A stretch of 64,000 nt of DNA from Phyllostachys edulis. Its lineage: Eukaryota > Streptophyta > Magnoliopsida > Poales > Poaceae. The notes under the pieces are model-generated. The model saw nothing but the letters and a program-made list of their open reading frames with translations, was not told the DNA's origin and searched no databases. A program made the position numbers and the translations under genes. The stretch is taken from NCBI GenBank assembly GCA_036346405.1, contig CM070568.1, positions 30,291,072-30,355,071 on the forward strand, in the 5' to 3' direction. Below, one piece after another: positions 1-10,072 of the stretch (position 1 is its first letter; each line of letters begins with the position of its first letter).

Positions 1-1849
1 ACAATATGACGAGATGCACTAATGTAAGCCTCATTTGAAGCAAATAGGCCTCGTCGATTACGATAGAATTTTAGCTCGCCTAGAGCCTGCACTGCGTATT
101 CTAGCACAAAAAAGCCTAAACCAACCTAGAAATGTCATTATGCAGTCAAAAAATTCAAATTTCGAAGTTTTCGGCCGGTATTTTTCTCTCGGGACCGGCT
201 GGTAAATCCGGTAACCAGACGGTTTTTTCCCCTGATGATGAGCGATATCCGTCCGTATCCGCTCCAATTGTACCCCTATGTTTCTGTGTTGATATTACAG
301 TATATCTGAAGCTATGTTCTGGGGGGAAATATATTCCGTCACTTTTGGTGTCGATTTGATCCTATCGCCATTCTTATATTGTGATTTGATGTGTGGCTAT
401 AATATTTTTAAGTTGTATCTTCTGGCATCATAAAGATGTTCAAGTTGGAAAATACCATCGATGTCTCACTGACATATGGTCCTGGGGCTCACTTGTCAAC
501 CTCACATGCGATAGTATTTTCCAAATTATACATCTTTACAATGGTACCAAGCTAATTTTCTTCTCTTGTAAAGTGCTAGTTATTGCAACAAACAAAGCTC
601 TTAGATTATTCATTTGATATCAGATGCAGATTATCCATATTTCCATGAATCAGTCCAACTTGCAAAAAATTTCATACCGTGATAATGTAATCTTAGCCTC
701 ATGTTTTGAACTTCCGATTTATGCAGTTGATGAAGCGCTAGCTTCCTTTACATCTCATAGAAACATTTCTTTGTTAAACAATGCATCCTTTGTCCCCCGC
801 AAAAGTTGGAAAGGATACCTAGGCGCCACCATAATGGTTCATTAAATGGAGAATTCCAAGTTTCAACCTCATCTTATGTGGAAAACTTCCTTTCTCATTT
901 TTCTTGAATTTACTTGAAGGCAGACCATTGCAACATACCACTATGTAGTATACGCCCAAAGTGAGTATAGGCAGGCATGTCAAAACAATCAACAGGTTAT
1001 GCAATGCAGCATCAATATTACGTGCCACAGGCAGGGGAAAAAAAGCTACTAGTGTTGTAGCGCACATGAGATCTAAGTTATTTATTGAATCTCCCGTCAT
1101 TCTCCCCTGTATAGGAGCTTTCCTGTATAGAAGCGTTTGTTCGCACACATCTAACGTTCACCTCAGCCACCATTAGATTCGACTAAATCCTGCAGACTTC
1201 TCATCTGTCTGAACTCTGAAGTACGAACCATGCTATTGTCATCCAGATTAGGTGCCTTTTGTTACTAACTGGCACAGGACCTCAATTTTTTCTGTTAATT
1301 AGTTCGCATCTTCATGATAGTATGGCTAGACTAATGATAATTATCATGGAAAACTAATTCGAGATTGCTCAACATCATCCCTTTTTGGACATACTCAGCC
1401 ACCACTCACAGCTACCCAATATGCATCTAGAAGTCCATGCTAGTCCTCAATTCTTCATCCCTGATTAAGCGGAAAATCTTGCTGGCAGGAGTCCGTGGAG
1501 CTCATCTCAAACTGTTTTACCATTTTGGATGGTTGAAATTTTGCATATCGTGGAACTCATATCACAGAGTGGGATCATTGCCTACATTCTATTCCATATA
1601 GTTTGGAATTTTGGATAGTTAAAAGTATAGAATATTTTTGCAATGTTTTTATAACATCAGCCACCTATTGCCATGTCACATGCCAATTCATTGTTTACTG
1701 TTAGATATTTAGTGATGTGAGTTATTTGAAAGTTAACAGAGTTAATTGGTCAAATTGAAAGAAAAGGGAGCCTAATAAAATCAAGAAAAATGAGGTAGCT
1801 ACAGGAAAAATGACTCATTTGATCAAAAGAAAGTGAAAGAATTGGTGGT
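1..1849. other. AT-rich non-coding DNA, possibly WRKY intron
   Basis: I see no supported gene here; open frames are short and show no family motif. If the WRKY exon downstream belongs to an intact gene, this stretch would lie in its last intron or further upstream, because I could not find the WRKYGQK-coding exon between here and that exon. Bases about 120-235 hold a GGTAACC-type repeat fragment, listed separately. Confidence 0.5.
120..235 (-). repeat. fragment of a GGTAACC-rich repeat family
   Basis: Contains CCGGTAACCAGACGG and GGGACCGGCTGGTAAATCCGG. Read on the minus strand it starts with a GGGAAAAAA stretch followed by CCGTCTGGTTACCGG, which resembles the left end of the element at 5386-5593. 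It appears to be a diverged, oppositely oriented relative. The transposon superfamily cannot be fixed by eye. Confidence 0.4.
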
Positions 1850-2002
1850 TGTTAGAGATATGTTAGAGATAGAGATAGGAATCCTTTTATATTTCCTTAT
1901 CTGCCTTTTGTATTGCTTTATCTGTATATGGCATACATCCCTTGTACACACTATATATATTGTCCATTGGGGCTCTTCAATACATACACAATATTCATAA
2001 CA
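1850..2002 (+). repeat. 5' LTR of the small LTR element
   Basis: Starts TG and ends CA (ATTCATAACA). The first 11 bases, TGTTAGAGATA, are immediately repeated. Compared with the 3' copy it carries about 20 extra bases around CTGCCTTTTGTATTGC, so the two LTRs differ by an indel as well as substitutions, which argues against a recent insertion. Confidence 0.75.
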
Positions 2003-2014
2003 TGGTGTTAGAGC
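2003..2014 (+). promoter_or_regulatory. primer binding site (tRNA-Met type)
   Basis: TGGTGTTAGAGC abuts the LTR and resembles TGGTATCAGAGC, the usual plant initiator-Met primer site, with three mismatches. Confidence 0.65.
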
Positions 2015-3620
2015 AAAGGTTAGGGTTAGGGTTACTATAGCCGCCGTCGCCTCCTAGCCTCTACTCGCCTCCGTTGCCACTGCCCCTGGGAGGACCGATC
2101 TTTGCTCCCGGGGGTGGCCTTCTTCTAGTTGTGTTTTCTCGACGCAGCAGCATTGTCATCTTCTTTGGCATCAGGGAGTCGCCGCGTGGTGTAGATGTGG
2201 ATTGGCTTGAGCGGGCTTCTTCTTCGTCCATCCTCGACGGATTCAGCGCTCGTGGTCGATGGCGGCGTCGCTCGGTCCTCCCCGTCACGCCTCCTCCTCC
2301 GTCTTTGCCGCGCTGCTCATGTCTTCGAGCTTCTCCGCCCGAGCTCGCCCCGAAGGATCCGGCACCCCGGTTTGCCTCTGCTCCGGCTCTCTGCTCCGCC
2401 ACCGCCGTCTCGGGCTCGAGCTTCTCCGCCCGAGATCGTCCCGCCCGGATCCGACGCCCTAGGCCTCCTCTTCTCCGACTCGGACCGCCGCCACCGCCGC
2501 CCTCCCTCCACGCGAGCCGCCTCGTCTTCATTGCCTGGAGGAAGATGAATCCGGCAGCAGCCCCTGCGCATCAGCATTGGCGAACGCACCTGGAGGGCGC
2601 CGTAGTCCTTGAGCTGCTTCGTCTCCGGTCGACCCGCCGCCGTGATGGATCCGGATCCGTGCCACCTCTGCTTTTCTTTATGCAAAGCTTCACCACCATG
2701 CGCCTTCTCCGCTCGAGCTCGTCTACTTTGGCTCCGACAGGACCACCGCGTCGTCACCTGAGCTCGCTCTGAAGGATCAGGCTCTCCGAGTCGCCTCTAC
2801 TCCGGCGCTGCCCCGATGCCTCCTTTGCTTGCGTCCATGTGCTGCTGCCTGATTGGATCAAGAGAACCGGTTGCTTGCAGATGTTGATGGTGTTCCACTT
2901 ATGGCTGGGCTGGACTTATGGGCTGGACCATGACATCGTGTGGGCTGCACTTATGGGTTGGACCATCACGTCGTGTGGGCTGTTGATGGTGTTGCTTCAA
3001 GCCAGGTGGGCTCCACTGGTGCTTGCTGGTTGGATGAGAAGATGAGTCTTTTGCTATTGCCCGTATCTGCTGCTAGTTATCCTTGTGTCTTTTCTTTATT
3101 TGTGTCGTTTCTTCCGTTGCGTCCATCCAAGTTCGTACCATTCTATCTTTGAGTTCGTGTAAACCATGCGAGTCCACAAATTTATTCTCAGTCATAGAAG
3201 CATAGGAATTGCCTTATACATGGCAGCAGTCGTCGCTCCTGCTCTTTTTTCTGAGCCGCGTGCAGATCATAGAAGTCATTATGATGCCGCTGCTTCTCTC
3301 TTAGCCGCTGCCCTAAGCTTCTAAGGCCACTGCCGTCTTGGGTTTCAATTTGCGCCGCCATGCTTCTATCTATTTCTATTCGGCTTGATTTGATAGATTT
3401 CTCTATTATTTGTTGGTTTTACCATCTTCTTCGTCGTGTTGCCGCTGTCGACTTTGCTCCTACACCTTGTGCTTTATGGGCTGTTGCACAACACTGGATG
3501 GGAGAACTTGTCAACATATTTTCAAAAGTCGCATGCTACTGACGACACTATGAAGACTTGGATTTTCCATATTTTAGTGTCAACCCTTTTCAAATGCAAT
3601 GCTATTGCATATGCCTTGCA

Positions 3621-3635
3621 GGGGGGGGGGTGGGG
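3621..3635 (+). promoter_or_regulatory. polypurine tract of the small LTR element
   Basis: Ten Gs followed by TGGGG lie immediately before the second TGTTAG terminus, where a plus-strand primer is expected. Confidence 0.6.
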
Positions 3636-3744
3636 TGTTAGAGATATGAATCCTTTTGTATCTTATCTGTATATGGCATACATCTCTTGTGCACACTATA
3701 TGTATTGCCTATTGGGCCTCTTCAATACATACATAATATTCATA
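3636..3744 (+). repeat. 3' LTR of the small LTR element
   Basis: Shares TGTTAGAGATA, ATCCTTTT, CTGTATATGGCATACATC and the CTCTTCAATACATACATAATATTCAT end region with the 5' copy, but is about 44 bp shorter. The end CATA instead of CA suggests point decay. Confidence 0.75.
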
Positions 3745-4213
3745 GTAGTGATAACTGTCTATGAGATATATGTGACTGTAAATATTCCTGTAGCCAACAA
3801 AATTAATCTGAACTGAGGGCAAAAGAAGAGGAACATAAAGGTGGGTACAGAAAGCAAGGGTAGTATAAGTTGTGATTCCTTGTTAAAGAGGATATTAACC
3901 ATGGAAGAGATATCGTCTTCGATTACTGTAGTTCCGAGATGACATTTTTCCTTAATTTTGAAACGTTATCACTAAATCCGCAGATATGATAGATATCGCT
4001 GAATATCCTGAAGCATATGCATTTTTGTGGAATTTATTTGCCTGCTTGCACTTTATATTGACTTGCTGAACCATTATGCTTGATTTGGTTGATTTATTGG
4101 CCATGCGCAAGCTCCACAATTAATTTATATACACTGCATTACAAATAACCACGTCATGCATTTTTTTACTTAATTGTTTCGTTGTTACCTAAATGATATC
4201 TCTCTACCTGTAG
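3745..4213 (+). other. non-coding, likely 3' part of the last WRKY intron
   Basis: AT-rich, without a coding signature. It ends in a pyrimidine-rich tract and CTACCTGTAG directly before the WRKY exon, as expected for a 3' splice site. Confidence 0.55.
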
Positions 4214-4499
4214 GAGTTACTACAAGTGCACATATGCTGGATGCAATGTTAGGAAGCACATTGAGAGGGCTTCGTCGGACCCCAAGGCTGTCATAACAAC
4301 TTACGAGGGAAAACATAACCATGAACCACCGGTTGGTAGGGGCGGCAACAAGAATGCAGGAAATTCGGCCCCTTCGAACAGTTCACAACAGAAAGGGCAG
4401 AATAGCATATCTAGTAATCAAGCTTCACTTACAAGAACAGATTTCAGCAACATTAACCAGAGGCCAATTGGGGTCTTACAGTTCAAAAGGGAAGAATAG
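4214..4499 (+). CDS. WRKY transcription factor, last exon (group I C-terminal domain)
   Basis: WRKY proteins are nuclear factors that bind W-box promoter elements and control stress and developmental genes. The exon follows a TAG acceptor. Its first G would complete a split Arg codon, the conserved intron position in group I C-terminal WRKY domains. It then encodes SYYKCTYAGCNVRKHIERAS and, further on, TTYEGKHNHEPP: the second half of the domain, with the C-X4-C and H-X-H zinc ligands intact. A Ser/Asn/Gln-rich tail ends in QRPIGVLQFKREE and a TAG stop, 94 codons after the split codon. The frame is clean. The WRKYGQK half and the N-terminal domain are not found in the window, so the gene either has an intron longer than 4.2 kb that contains the small LTR element or this is an isolated fragment. 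Confidence 0.85.
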
Positions 4500-5253
4500 T
4501 GCTGTCCAATTGACTCTCTTGGGACCCTCGTTGCAGAGTTATTGCACTGGTATTTGGTTGATTTTCTTCAGGCAAATATTGGATGCCTGCAATTCTTATA
4601 AGTCATCAGGCTCCAAATGTTCTTGTCTTCTTGAAGTTAAATAATACAGCGGTATCATTGTTTGCAGTTTTCCCACAGATACACAGAATTGCTGATACAA
4701 CAACAGCCTTTCTAGCTTGTACATGTTACTAATTTGAAGCATACACAATATGATACGAGCTAGGTGGAAGCTCTGTAGACGTGTTTATGATGTTGTAGAT
4801 GGATCAGTCGTGTACATGTTTACTTTGTAATTTATTCCCCCAACAAGTTCTTGTTTGTATTGTTGTAAGACCGAAAATAGCAGTAAATGTACAGATGCTT
4901 TCCGGTATTTCTGTATATGTTTGTTGTAATTTTTAAAAGGGGAAAATAACATAAGAAACGTATATTGTGGACAATACATTTTGATTCTTTCATCCTTTTA
5001 TGCCACATTGTTTCTGTTTTTAGGTATTGTGGTAAAAACAATTCTTTGTCTCTATATATTTTTAACTTTCAACCTGTTATGTCTGCATGTCACTACATTC
5101 ATTCTCATGTTGTTCACATAAAGCTTGAGTTTTTACATGTCTATTGTATCATCATTCATGCTCCTATTTCTTGTGAGACTAACTTGCGGGTCCTTGAAAT
5201 TTACTAGAAAAATGGTTATAATTTGATTGGGGTGTGTGTGGATTTGTGTGTGA
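4500..5253 (+). other. WRKY 3' UTR and downstream flank
   Basis: AT-rich sequence after the WRKY stop with no coding signal. It is likely 3' UTR for the first few hundred bases; I cannot place the poly(A) site with certainty. Confidence 0.45.
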
Positions 5254-5365
5254 TTTTCTACCTTTTATCTTCGGTTGTCCAAAGTAGTTGTTATTAAGAC
5301 TCATTGGAGGATCCTTTTCTACCTTTTATCCTCGGTTGTCCAAAGTAATTAGTTATTAAGACTCA
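5254..5365 (+). repeat. local tandem duplication, about 61-bp period
   Basis: TTTTCTACCTTTTATC, TCGGTTGTCCAAAGTA and TTATTAAGACTCA occur in order at 5254-5303 and again at 5315-5365, with one substitution and a 3-bp indel. Confidence 0.85.
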
Positions 5366-5385
5366 CTGTCTACCCGCAGGTGCCA

Positions 5386-5593
5386 CCAGGGAAAAAATTC
5401 CCGGTCGGTAACCGCCGGTTACCGGCTAGAGTTTGGGATACAAAATCCCGGTCGGTTTTCCTGGGTTTTGCAAGTTCAAATTCTAAATTTTAAATTTTGA
5501 ATGGTTTTTAATCAAATTTGAGCAAATTTTATCCAAGTTTTTACCAGAAAAACCGGTAACCGGCTGGTTACTATTCCCAGCCATCAACTGGGA
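5386..5593 (+). repeat. GGTAACC-rich inverted-repeat element (MITE-like)
   Basis: Begins CAGGGAAAAAATTCCCGG and contains the inverted repeat GGTAACC-GCC-GGTTACC at 5407-5423, an AT-rich middle, then ACCGGTAACCGGCTGGTTAC and a closing hairpin TTCCCAG...CTGGGAA. The two ends are roughly complementary. No target duplication is clear and it encodes nothing. A relative lies near position 150-235 in the opposite orientation. Confidence 0.45.
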
Positions 5594-7330
5594 AACTGCA
5601 CTACTCCGATTATGTATTCCTTGGGTGCCACTTCTATACAGGCTCTGAAGCTATTCAGAATTTCAGATCAACTATTGGCACCCCTGCCCCACCATTATAC
5701 TGAGCTACAATCCTTTTTTTTTCTCTCAACTTTGGCACTTTCTCTGTTCCTAGCCTAAAGACAACAAGCTATGGAAATATTTTTATAACCTATGTACCTA
5801 AGCAATAGCATGTTGCTGTTTTGATCTCCTGGAGCATTATCACTGCAAATTTCAGGCACATCAGTCATCACTGTCAAGTTCGGCCAGAATGTCTTTTTCT
5901 AATGTTGCTGCATCTACTCAGAATCTCACGTACTATATGGTTGGTTGATCTTGAACCTTTTGGAAGAAACATTAGGTCATACCCTCCATGGATGATTTCA
6001 TAATGAAATTTGATTAGGACATTTGATCCCATAGTAAGCAGTGTCTTTACTTATTTTATTCATCATAGGTATAGGTTTTCTCAACCACGCTTGAAGCTAA
6101 AGTTTGCTTTGGCTAGGTGCTTCTCTCCTAACATGGTAACATCACCTAAGTATTATTCATGTATGATTGCATCTTCGAGTTTTGAGTTAGGCTATCTTTT
6201 CCATTTTTTTCTGCTGGAAATCAAACTGCAATCTCACGTATGTCAACTTGCAAGTATATCACATGATCCCTTTTCTACAAGTATCATATACATTTTTAGA
6301 TGGTATGGTACTACTATACTACCACATTTGAACCTCACTTGAAATGAAATTGGGGTGGTAAACCCATTTGGGTAGCTGGGAGTATTTTTGTTTTTTTTTA
6401 AAAAGAATTTTGAGCAAGACAGAGTTAGACCTTCCGAGAATCTGTAAAACCAACCTGTCATATGTCGATTGAACTTATCACCTCTTATATAACAGTGAGT
6501 GGTCTTAACTGCTGAAGTCTGTCCTGCAACTTGGTGTTTTTGGTAAACTTGTACCAAATTTGTCCACTTTTTACCCCGCTTAAATCGAAAAACCTCTGTC
6601 GGAAACCTTTCATACCCATTCCACTTTTCTCTGGAGATATTGCATTCCGTTTCAGCATTCATTCACTCTGATATCTTTGCAACCTTTTACAGCAAATTTT
6701 TTTATAGAGCTGAAATGCTTGCAATCTGGGCAATTTCAGGTCCTAGAAGCACTGTTTTGCCCTCTGATACTTCATTAGTAAATTAATTAAAGATACCCGT
6801 GTGCATCCTTATGTCAGTATAGCATACTACTATAACTGAAGTGAAACACAGTTACACAGAGCAAAGCTTTTCTGCAGTTATCTCCCATTTGGTCATTCCA
6901 AAAGCTTAGCTACTTTATTATGCCCTAACTTTTGGTGTAGCCATTTATTATGTAACCTAGTCCCCAGGTCCAACTTTTGTGCTCCAATGTACCCAAAGTC
7001 CATGTCTCTACTGGAAGAAAGTTCTTGTAGCATTGTGGCACAGGGAATCTGCATGGGGCAAGTGGTAGCAACCATATTTCCCAGATCTGAGAGTATGGAT
7101 TGGATTGGAGCCCAGAAAGTTAACGAAAAGCTGGTAAAAATCATTGAGGTTTTTACAACTCACTCACCACCAGGCCAGCCAGACTGGTGACCTCTCCAAG
7201 TTGATGTGGATATGTAGCAGCAGCAGTAGTAGTATGCATGCCTATTGCTTTGCTTTGGAATCAAGGAAAGGAGCACTTGAAATGGTGGGCTCAGGATCTT
7301 AACAACTGACCCAAATTGTTGGTAACTTTA
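5594..7330. other. non-coding AT-rich region
   Basis: No gene, RNA gene or mobile-element signature was recognised. The open frames are below 140 codons, have no family motif and lie in AT-rich sequence. Confidence 0.5.
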
Positions 7331-7775
7331 GGTGACATGTCAGGATGTGGATCTTATCCATCAGAAAATCCAGCTGCACGCATTGGAGTGACTGAAAATA
7401 TGTGTTTCTTAAATGTCAAAACATGGCATGATTTTGGAGCTGTACTTGATAATTTATGATGAAAAGCTGCTAACCCGCAGATTGTTTCAACTAGATAAAA
7501 ACATTGTTTCTTGACCAATTAGCTGAGTTCTTCTAAGGTAATACTTCAAAGGTGACATGTCAGGATGTGGATCTTATGCTTATCCATAAGATAATCCAGC
7601 TGCATGCATTGGAGTGACTAAAAATATGTGTTTCTTAAATGTCAAAACATGGCATGATTTTGGAGCATGTACTTGACAATTTATGATGAAAAGCTGCTCG
7701 CCCGCAGATTGTTTTAACTAGATAAAAACATTGTTTGTTGACCAATTAGCTGAGTTCTTCTAAGGCACTACTTCA
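7331..7775 (+). repeat. tandem duplication, 220-bp period
   Basis: Two adjacent copies begin GGTGACATGTCAGGATGTGG at 7331 and 7551. Both contain TGTTTCTTAAATGTCAAAAC, AACATGGCATGATTTTGGAG, GATGAAAAGCTGCT and GACCAATTAGCTGAGTTCTT. The second has a few substitutions and a short insertion near its start. The copies abut directly, so this is a segmental tandem duplication. Confidence 0.9.
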
Positions 7776-8127
7776 AGTATCTGAACAGCATCAGAAAACA
7801 AGAAAACAACCTCAATCAGAAAAAAAAAACCTTCAAGTATCTGAAGCAAGTATTTAATGTATGCCAAATTATAAATTATTCATATGGGTACCAAATCTTA
7901 TAGACCCTGATTTTCCAATTATTTACAGATTGACCCCCCTTAGCCATCTGATGGACATGATGCACTTACTAACACTACCAGCATCGCGGTCCCCAGAATC
8001 AGAAATTAACCCTTATCAAGATCAATAAAAAAGGATTAAAAAAAACTCAATTTTTTTTTTATCAATGAGCATCACCATCATGTATGAGATGTGCTCTAAT
8101 CTCTAGTGATTAAAATTCTCAAGAAAT
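7776..8127. other. non-coding; 3' flank of the membrane-protein gene
   Basis: AT-rich with A- and T-runs (for example around 7830 and 8050). The part next to 8128 is the expected 3' UTR of the minus-strand gene. Confidence 0.4.
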
Positions 8128-9077
8128 TCAGGCTCTCAAATCCCCTTTCCCTTCCAGCCCCAACAGGTCACAAGAATGGCTGGCCTTGCAGGTCTGGTAG
8201 ACCATGCAGCTGATGACAGTGTCAAGGACACAAATCATGGAGTGGATGTAGGCGATCAAGAACCCTTCACAGACCATGGCTGAGCTCAGCTTGCCGTTGA
8301 TCATGTAGAGCCTCATCACCCTGAACTGGAACAGCCCCTCGACGGCGGCGGTGGCGAGGCTGGCCGGCAGCGCCACGGCGACGGCGGTGGCGGCGTCGCC
8401 CCGGACGAGGAGGAGCGCCTTGAGCAGAGCGTGGAAGCCGCCCCGGCCCTCGGCGGCCGCGACGACGGTGGCCAGGTTGCAGACGGCAGCGGCGTTGGCG
8501 AGGGCGACGGAGTAGACGATCACGCCGGCGGCCGAGAGCGCGAGCACGGCCCTGCCGTCGGAGCCCAGCCGCAGCGCCTCGGCGGCGTTGAACGCCGCGA
8601 GCAGCGCGGCGAACACCGCCGCGTTGGCGAAGAGGAGCGCCGCGAAGTTGGCGAGCTGCGTTCGCGCCATCTCCTGGTAGTGGCACGCGCGGAGCAGCGC
8701 CCCGACCGCGGGCGCCGGGTGCCGCTGCCGCGGCGCCTGCATGGAGCAGCGCACGGCGCAGGCCTTGGCGAGGAGAAGGAAGGAGAGGAGAAGGGCAGGG
8801 TGGCGAGGAAGGAGATCATGGACTGCGACAGCCTGTGGTTGAGGAGGAAGAGAAGCTGCGACGCCGGCGGGAACCCCGCGGCGACGAAGACCCGCCGGAG
8901 GCGGCGGGAGAGCGCGGGAAGGAGGGAGGGAGCTGGCGCAAGCAATGCCGGCGAGCGCGAGAGGAGCGCGGCGGCGGAGAAGGGGAGCACGAGGAGCGCC
9001 GCCGCCGAAGCCGCCGGGTGGTAGTGCGTGAAGAAGGCGTGGAGCGCCATCCTTGTGATCTTGGTGGCACTGCCCAT
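8128..9077 (-). CDS. multi-pass membrane protein, one-base frameshift
   Basis: An intronless, very GC-rich plant gene. I do not recognise a named family. The start at 9077 (MGSATKITRMALHAFFTHYH) is chosen because a TATA tract lies just upstream and hydrophobic segments follow at once. The frame beginning there runs to about codon 93 (MISFLAT); from about 8796 the protein-like sequence continues in another frame (ALLLSFLLLAKACAVRC) to a stop at 8128. A single missing base in the AAGGGCAGGG run at 8791-8800 explains the switch. Together the two parts give about 316 residues with roughly six hydrophobic segments (for example AALLVLPFSAAALL, FAALLFANAAVFAALLAAF, AVLALSAAGVIVYSVALA) and a Cys-rich tail. 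It would sit in a membrane; no catalytic motif is visible. The shift could be real decay or an assembly error. Confidence 0.7.
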
Positions 9078-9103
9078 TGCTGCCCTTCACCTTGCCAACT
9101 TGG

Positions 9104-9110
9104 CCTGGCT

Positions 9111-9137
<27 letters not shown>
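9104..9137 (-). promoter_or_regulatory. TATA-repeat core promoter of the membrane-protein gene
   Basis: A run of (TA)n followed by TATAAGCC on the minus strand ends about 30 bases before the chosen ATG at 9077. Spacing fits a TATA box with a very short 5' UTR. It is also a dinucleotide microsatellite, so its length may vary. Confidence 0.5.
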
Positions 9138-9144
<7 letters not shown>

Positions 9145-9581
9145 AAACTGCTAAATATCTATTGCATGTTTTTTATATGATTTTAGTCACTTTCTAGGCT
9201 GTCCAATGCGCTCTGTGATTGGTGTTATCATGTGATATGGCTATACATTGGATTTTGCTTACGAGTTATCATCCAGACCCGTTTGCAAGAAGGACTTAGA
9301 AGCTTATCATTCCCCATTTCCAAACAGAGTAGAGCTAGATGCATCCCGAGAGAGAGAGGAAGGGAGGTGAGAGCTGCTATTGCTTGTGAGTGCCGATGAA
9401 ATCCTAGCTGGTGAGCTACTCAGGGCTATGTATGGAAGGACTAGCATTTTTTGTTAACGGGTCGCAAAATAACAATAGACTGAATTTTGTGGGGGCTTTT
9501 ATTTAGTTTTCTAATTTTATGCCTTTTCTCTGTCGATTTTTAATACTTTTCTTTGGCCGTTTTTTATTCTCTTGGCCATAT
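9138..9581. other. non-coding flank
   Basis: No gene signal; a short GA-rich run lies near 9349-9367. It ends with the left copy of the LINE target duplication (9568-9581). Confidence 0.45.
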
Positions 9582-10058
9582 GTTTAGACCTTTTGCCCCC
9601 TCTGTAGACACACCCCGGAATCGGCCACACATCTCTTTGCTCAGTGTCGTTTCTCCGGAAGAATATGAGAGCTAATAGCGGACTGGTTGGGGAATGATAA
9701 TTTACAGCCATCACTCTGCCCCCCTAGCACAAATATCTTGGACTGGTGGTCCATTGTAGTGGAGATGAAAGGATCCCCTAGAAAAGCCAGGAGAACGACC
9801 ATCATCCTCGTTTTATGGGGCATCTGGAAGGAATGCAACGCAAGAATATTCCAAAACAAAGTCGCTGTGCCCTTAGATCTCCTAGCGACGATCAAAGAGG
9901 AGGGAAGAACGTGGTTCCGTGCGGGGGCTAAGTGTCTAGAGCATTTCAATTCCTTGTAATTAAGTCCTTTCTTTAATCTCTTATACTCCGCGGCGTCCAT
10001 TCCGCCCTTCTCTATTAATATAATGGGCAACCCTCCTGCCGGTTTCATTCAAAAAAAA
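9582..10058 (+). mobile_element. 5'-truncated LINE (L1-type) 3' end
   Basis: The insert is flanked by perfect 14-bp copies of TCTCTTGGCCATAT (9568-9581 and 10059-10072) and ends in eight As, the hallmarks of target-primed reverse transcription. About 360 bases encode the end of ORF2: ATHLFAQC from the zinc-finger-like region, then LWGIWKECNARIFQNK, the typical plant LINE C-terminal motif, stopping at 9957-9959. An in-frame TGA at 9666-9668 breaks it. Only about 0.5 kb of the element was inserted, so reverse transcriptase and endonuclease are absent. Confidence 0.92.
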
Positions 10059-10072
10059 TCTCTTGGCCATAT

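Larger units (their letters stand above)
1850..3744 (+). mobile_element. small non-autonomous LTR retrotransposon (TRIM-like)
   Basis: Two related terminal repeats (1850-2002 and 3636-3744) both start TGTTAGAGATA and share most of their length, including TGTATATGGCATACAT and CTCTTCAATACATACA. A tRNA-Met-like primer site (TGGTGTTAGAGC, 9 of 12 bases of TGGTATCAGAGC) directly follows the first repeat, and a G-rich polypurine run directly precedes the second. The 5-bp flanks are GTGGT and GTAGT, a target duplication with one mismatch. The interior is only 1.6 kb, half of it GC-rich, with no gag or pol motif. It must have been moved by an autonomous relative elsewhere. Confidence 0.75.

Noticed and set aside
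2061..2772. Open frames up to 232 codons in the small LTR element
   Set aside because: Overlapping frames on both strands, all Ser/Arg/Pro/Ala-rich as expected from GC-rich DNA without stops. No domain.
8431..9024. 197-codon plus-strand frame opposite the membrane-protein gene
   Set aside because: An antisense shadow of GC-rich coding DNA, rich in Arg and Glu, with no hydrophobic or domain pattern.
9641..10048. 135-codon minus-strand frame over the LINE fragment
   Set aside because: It runs antisense to the recognisable LINE ORF2 end and crosses the insertion's 3' tail region.
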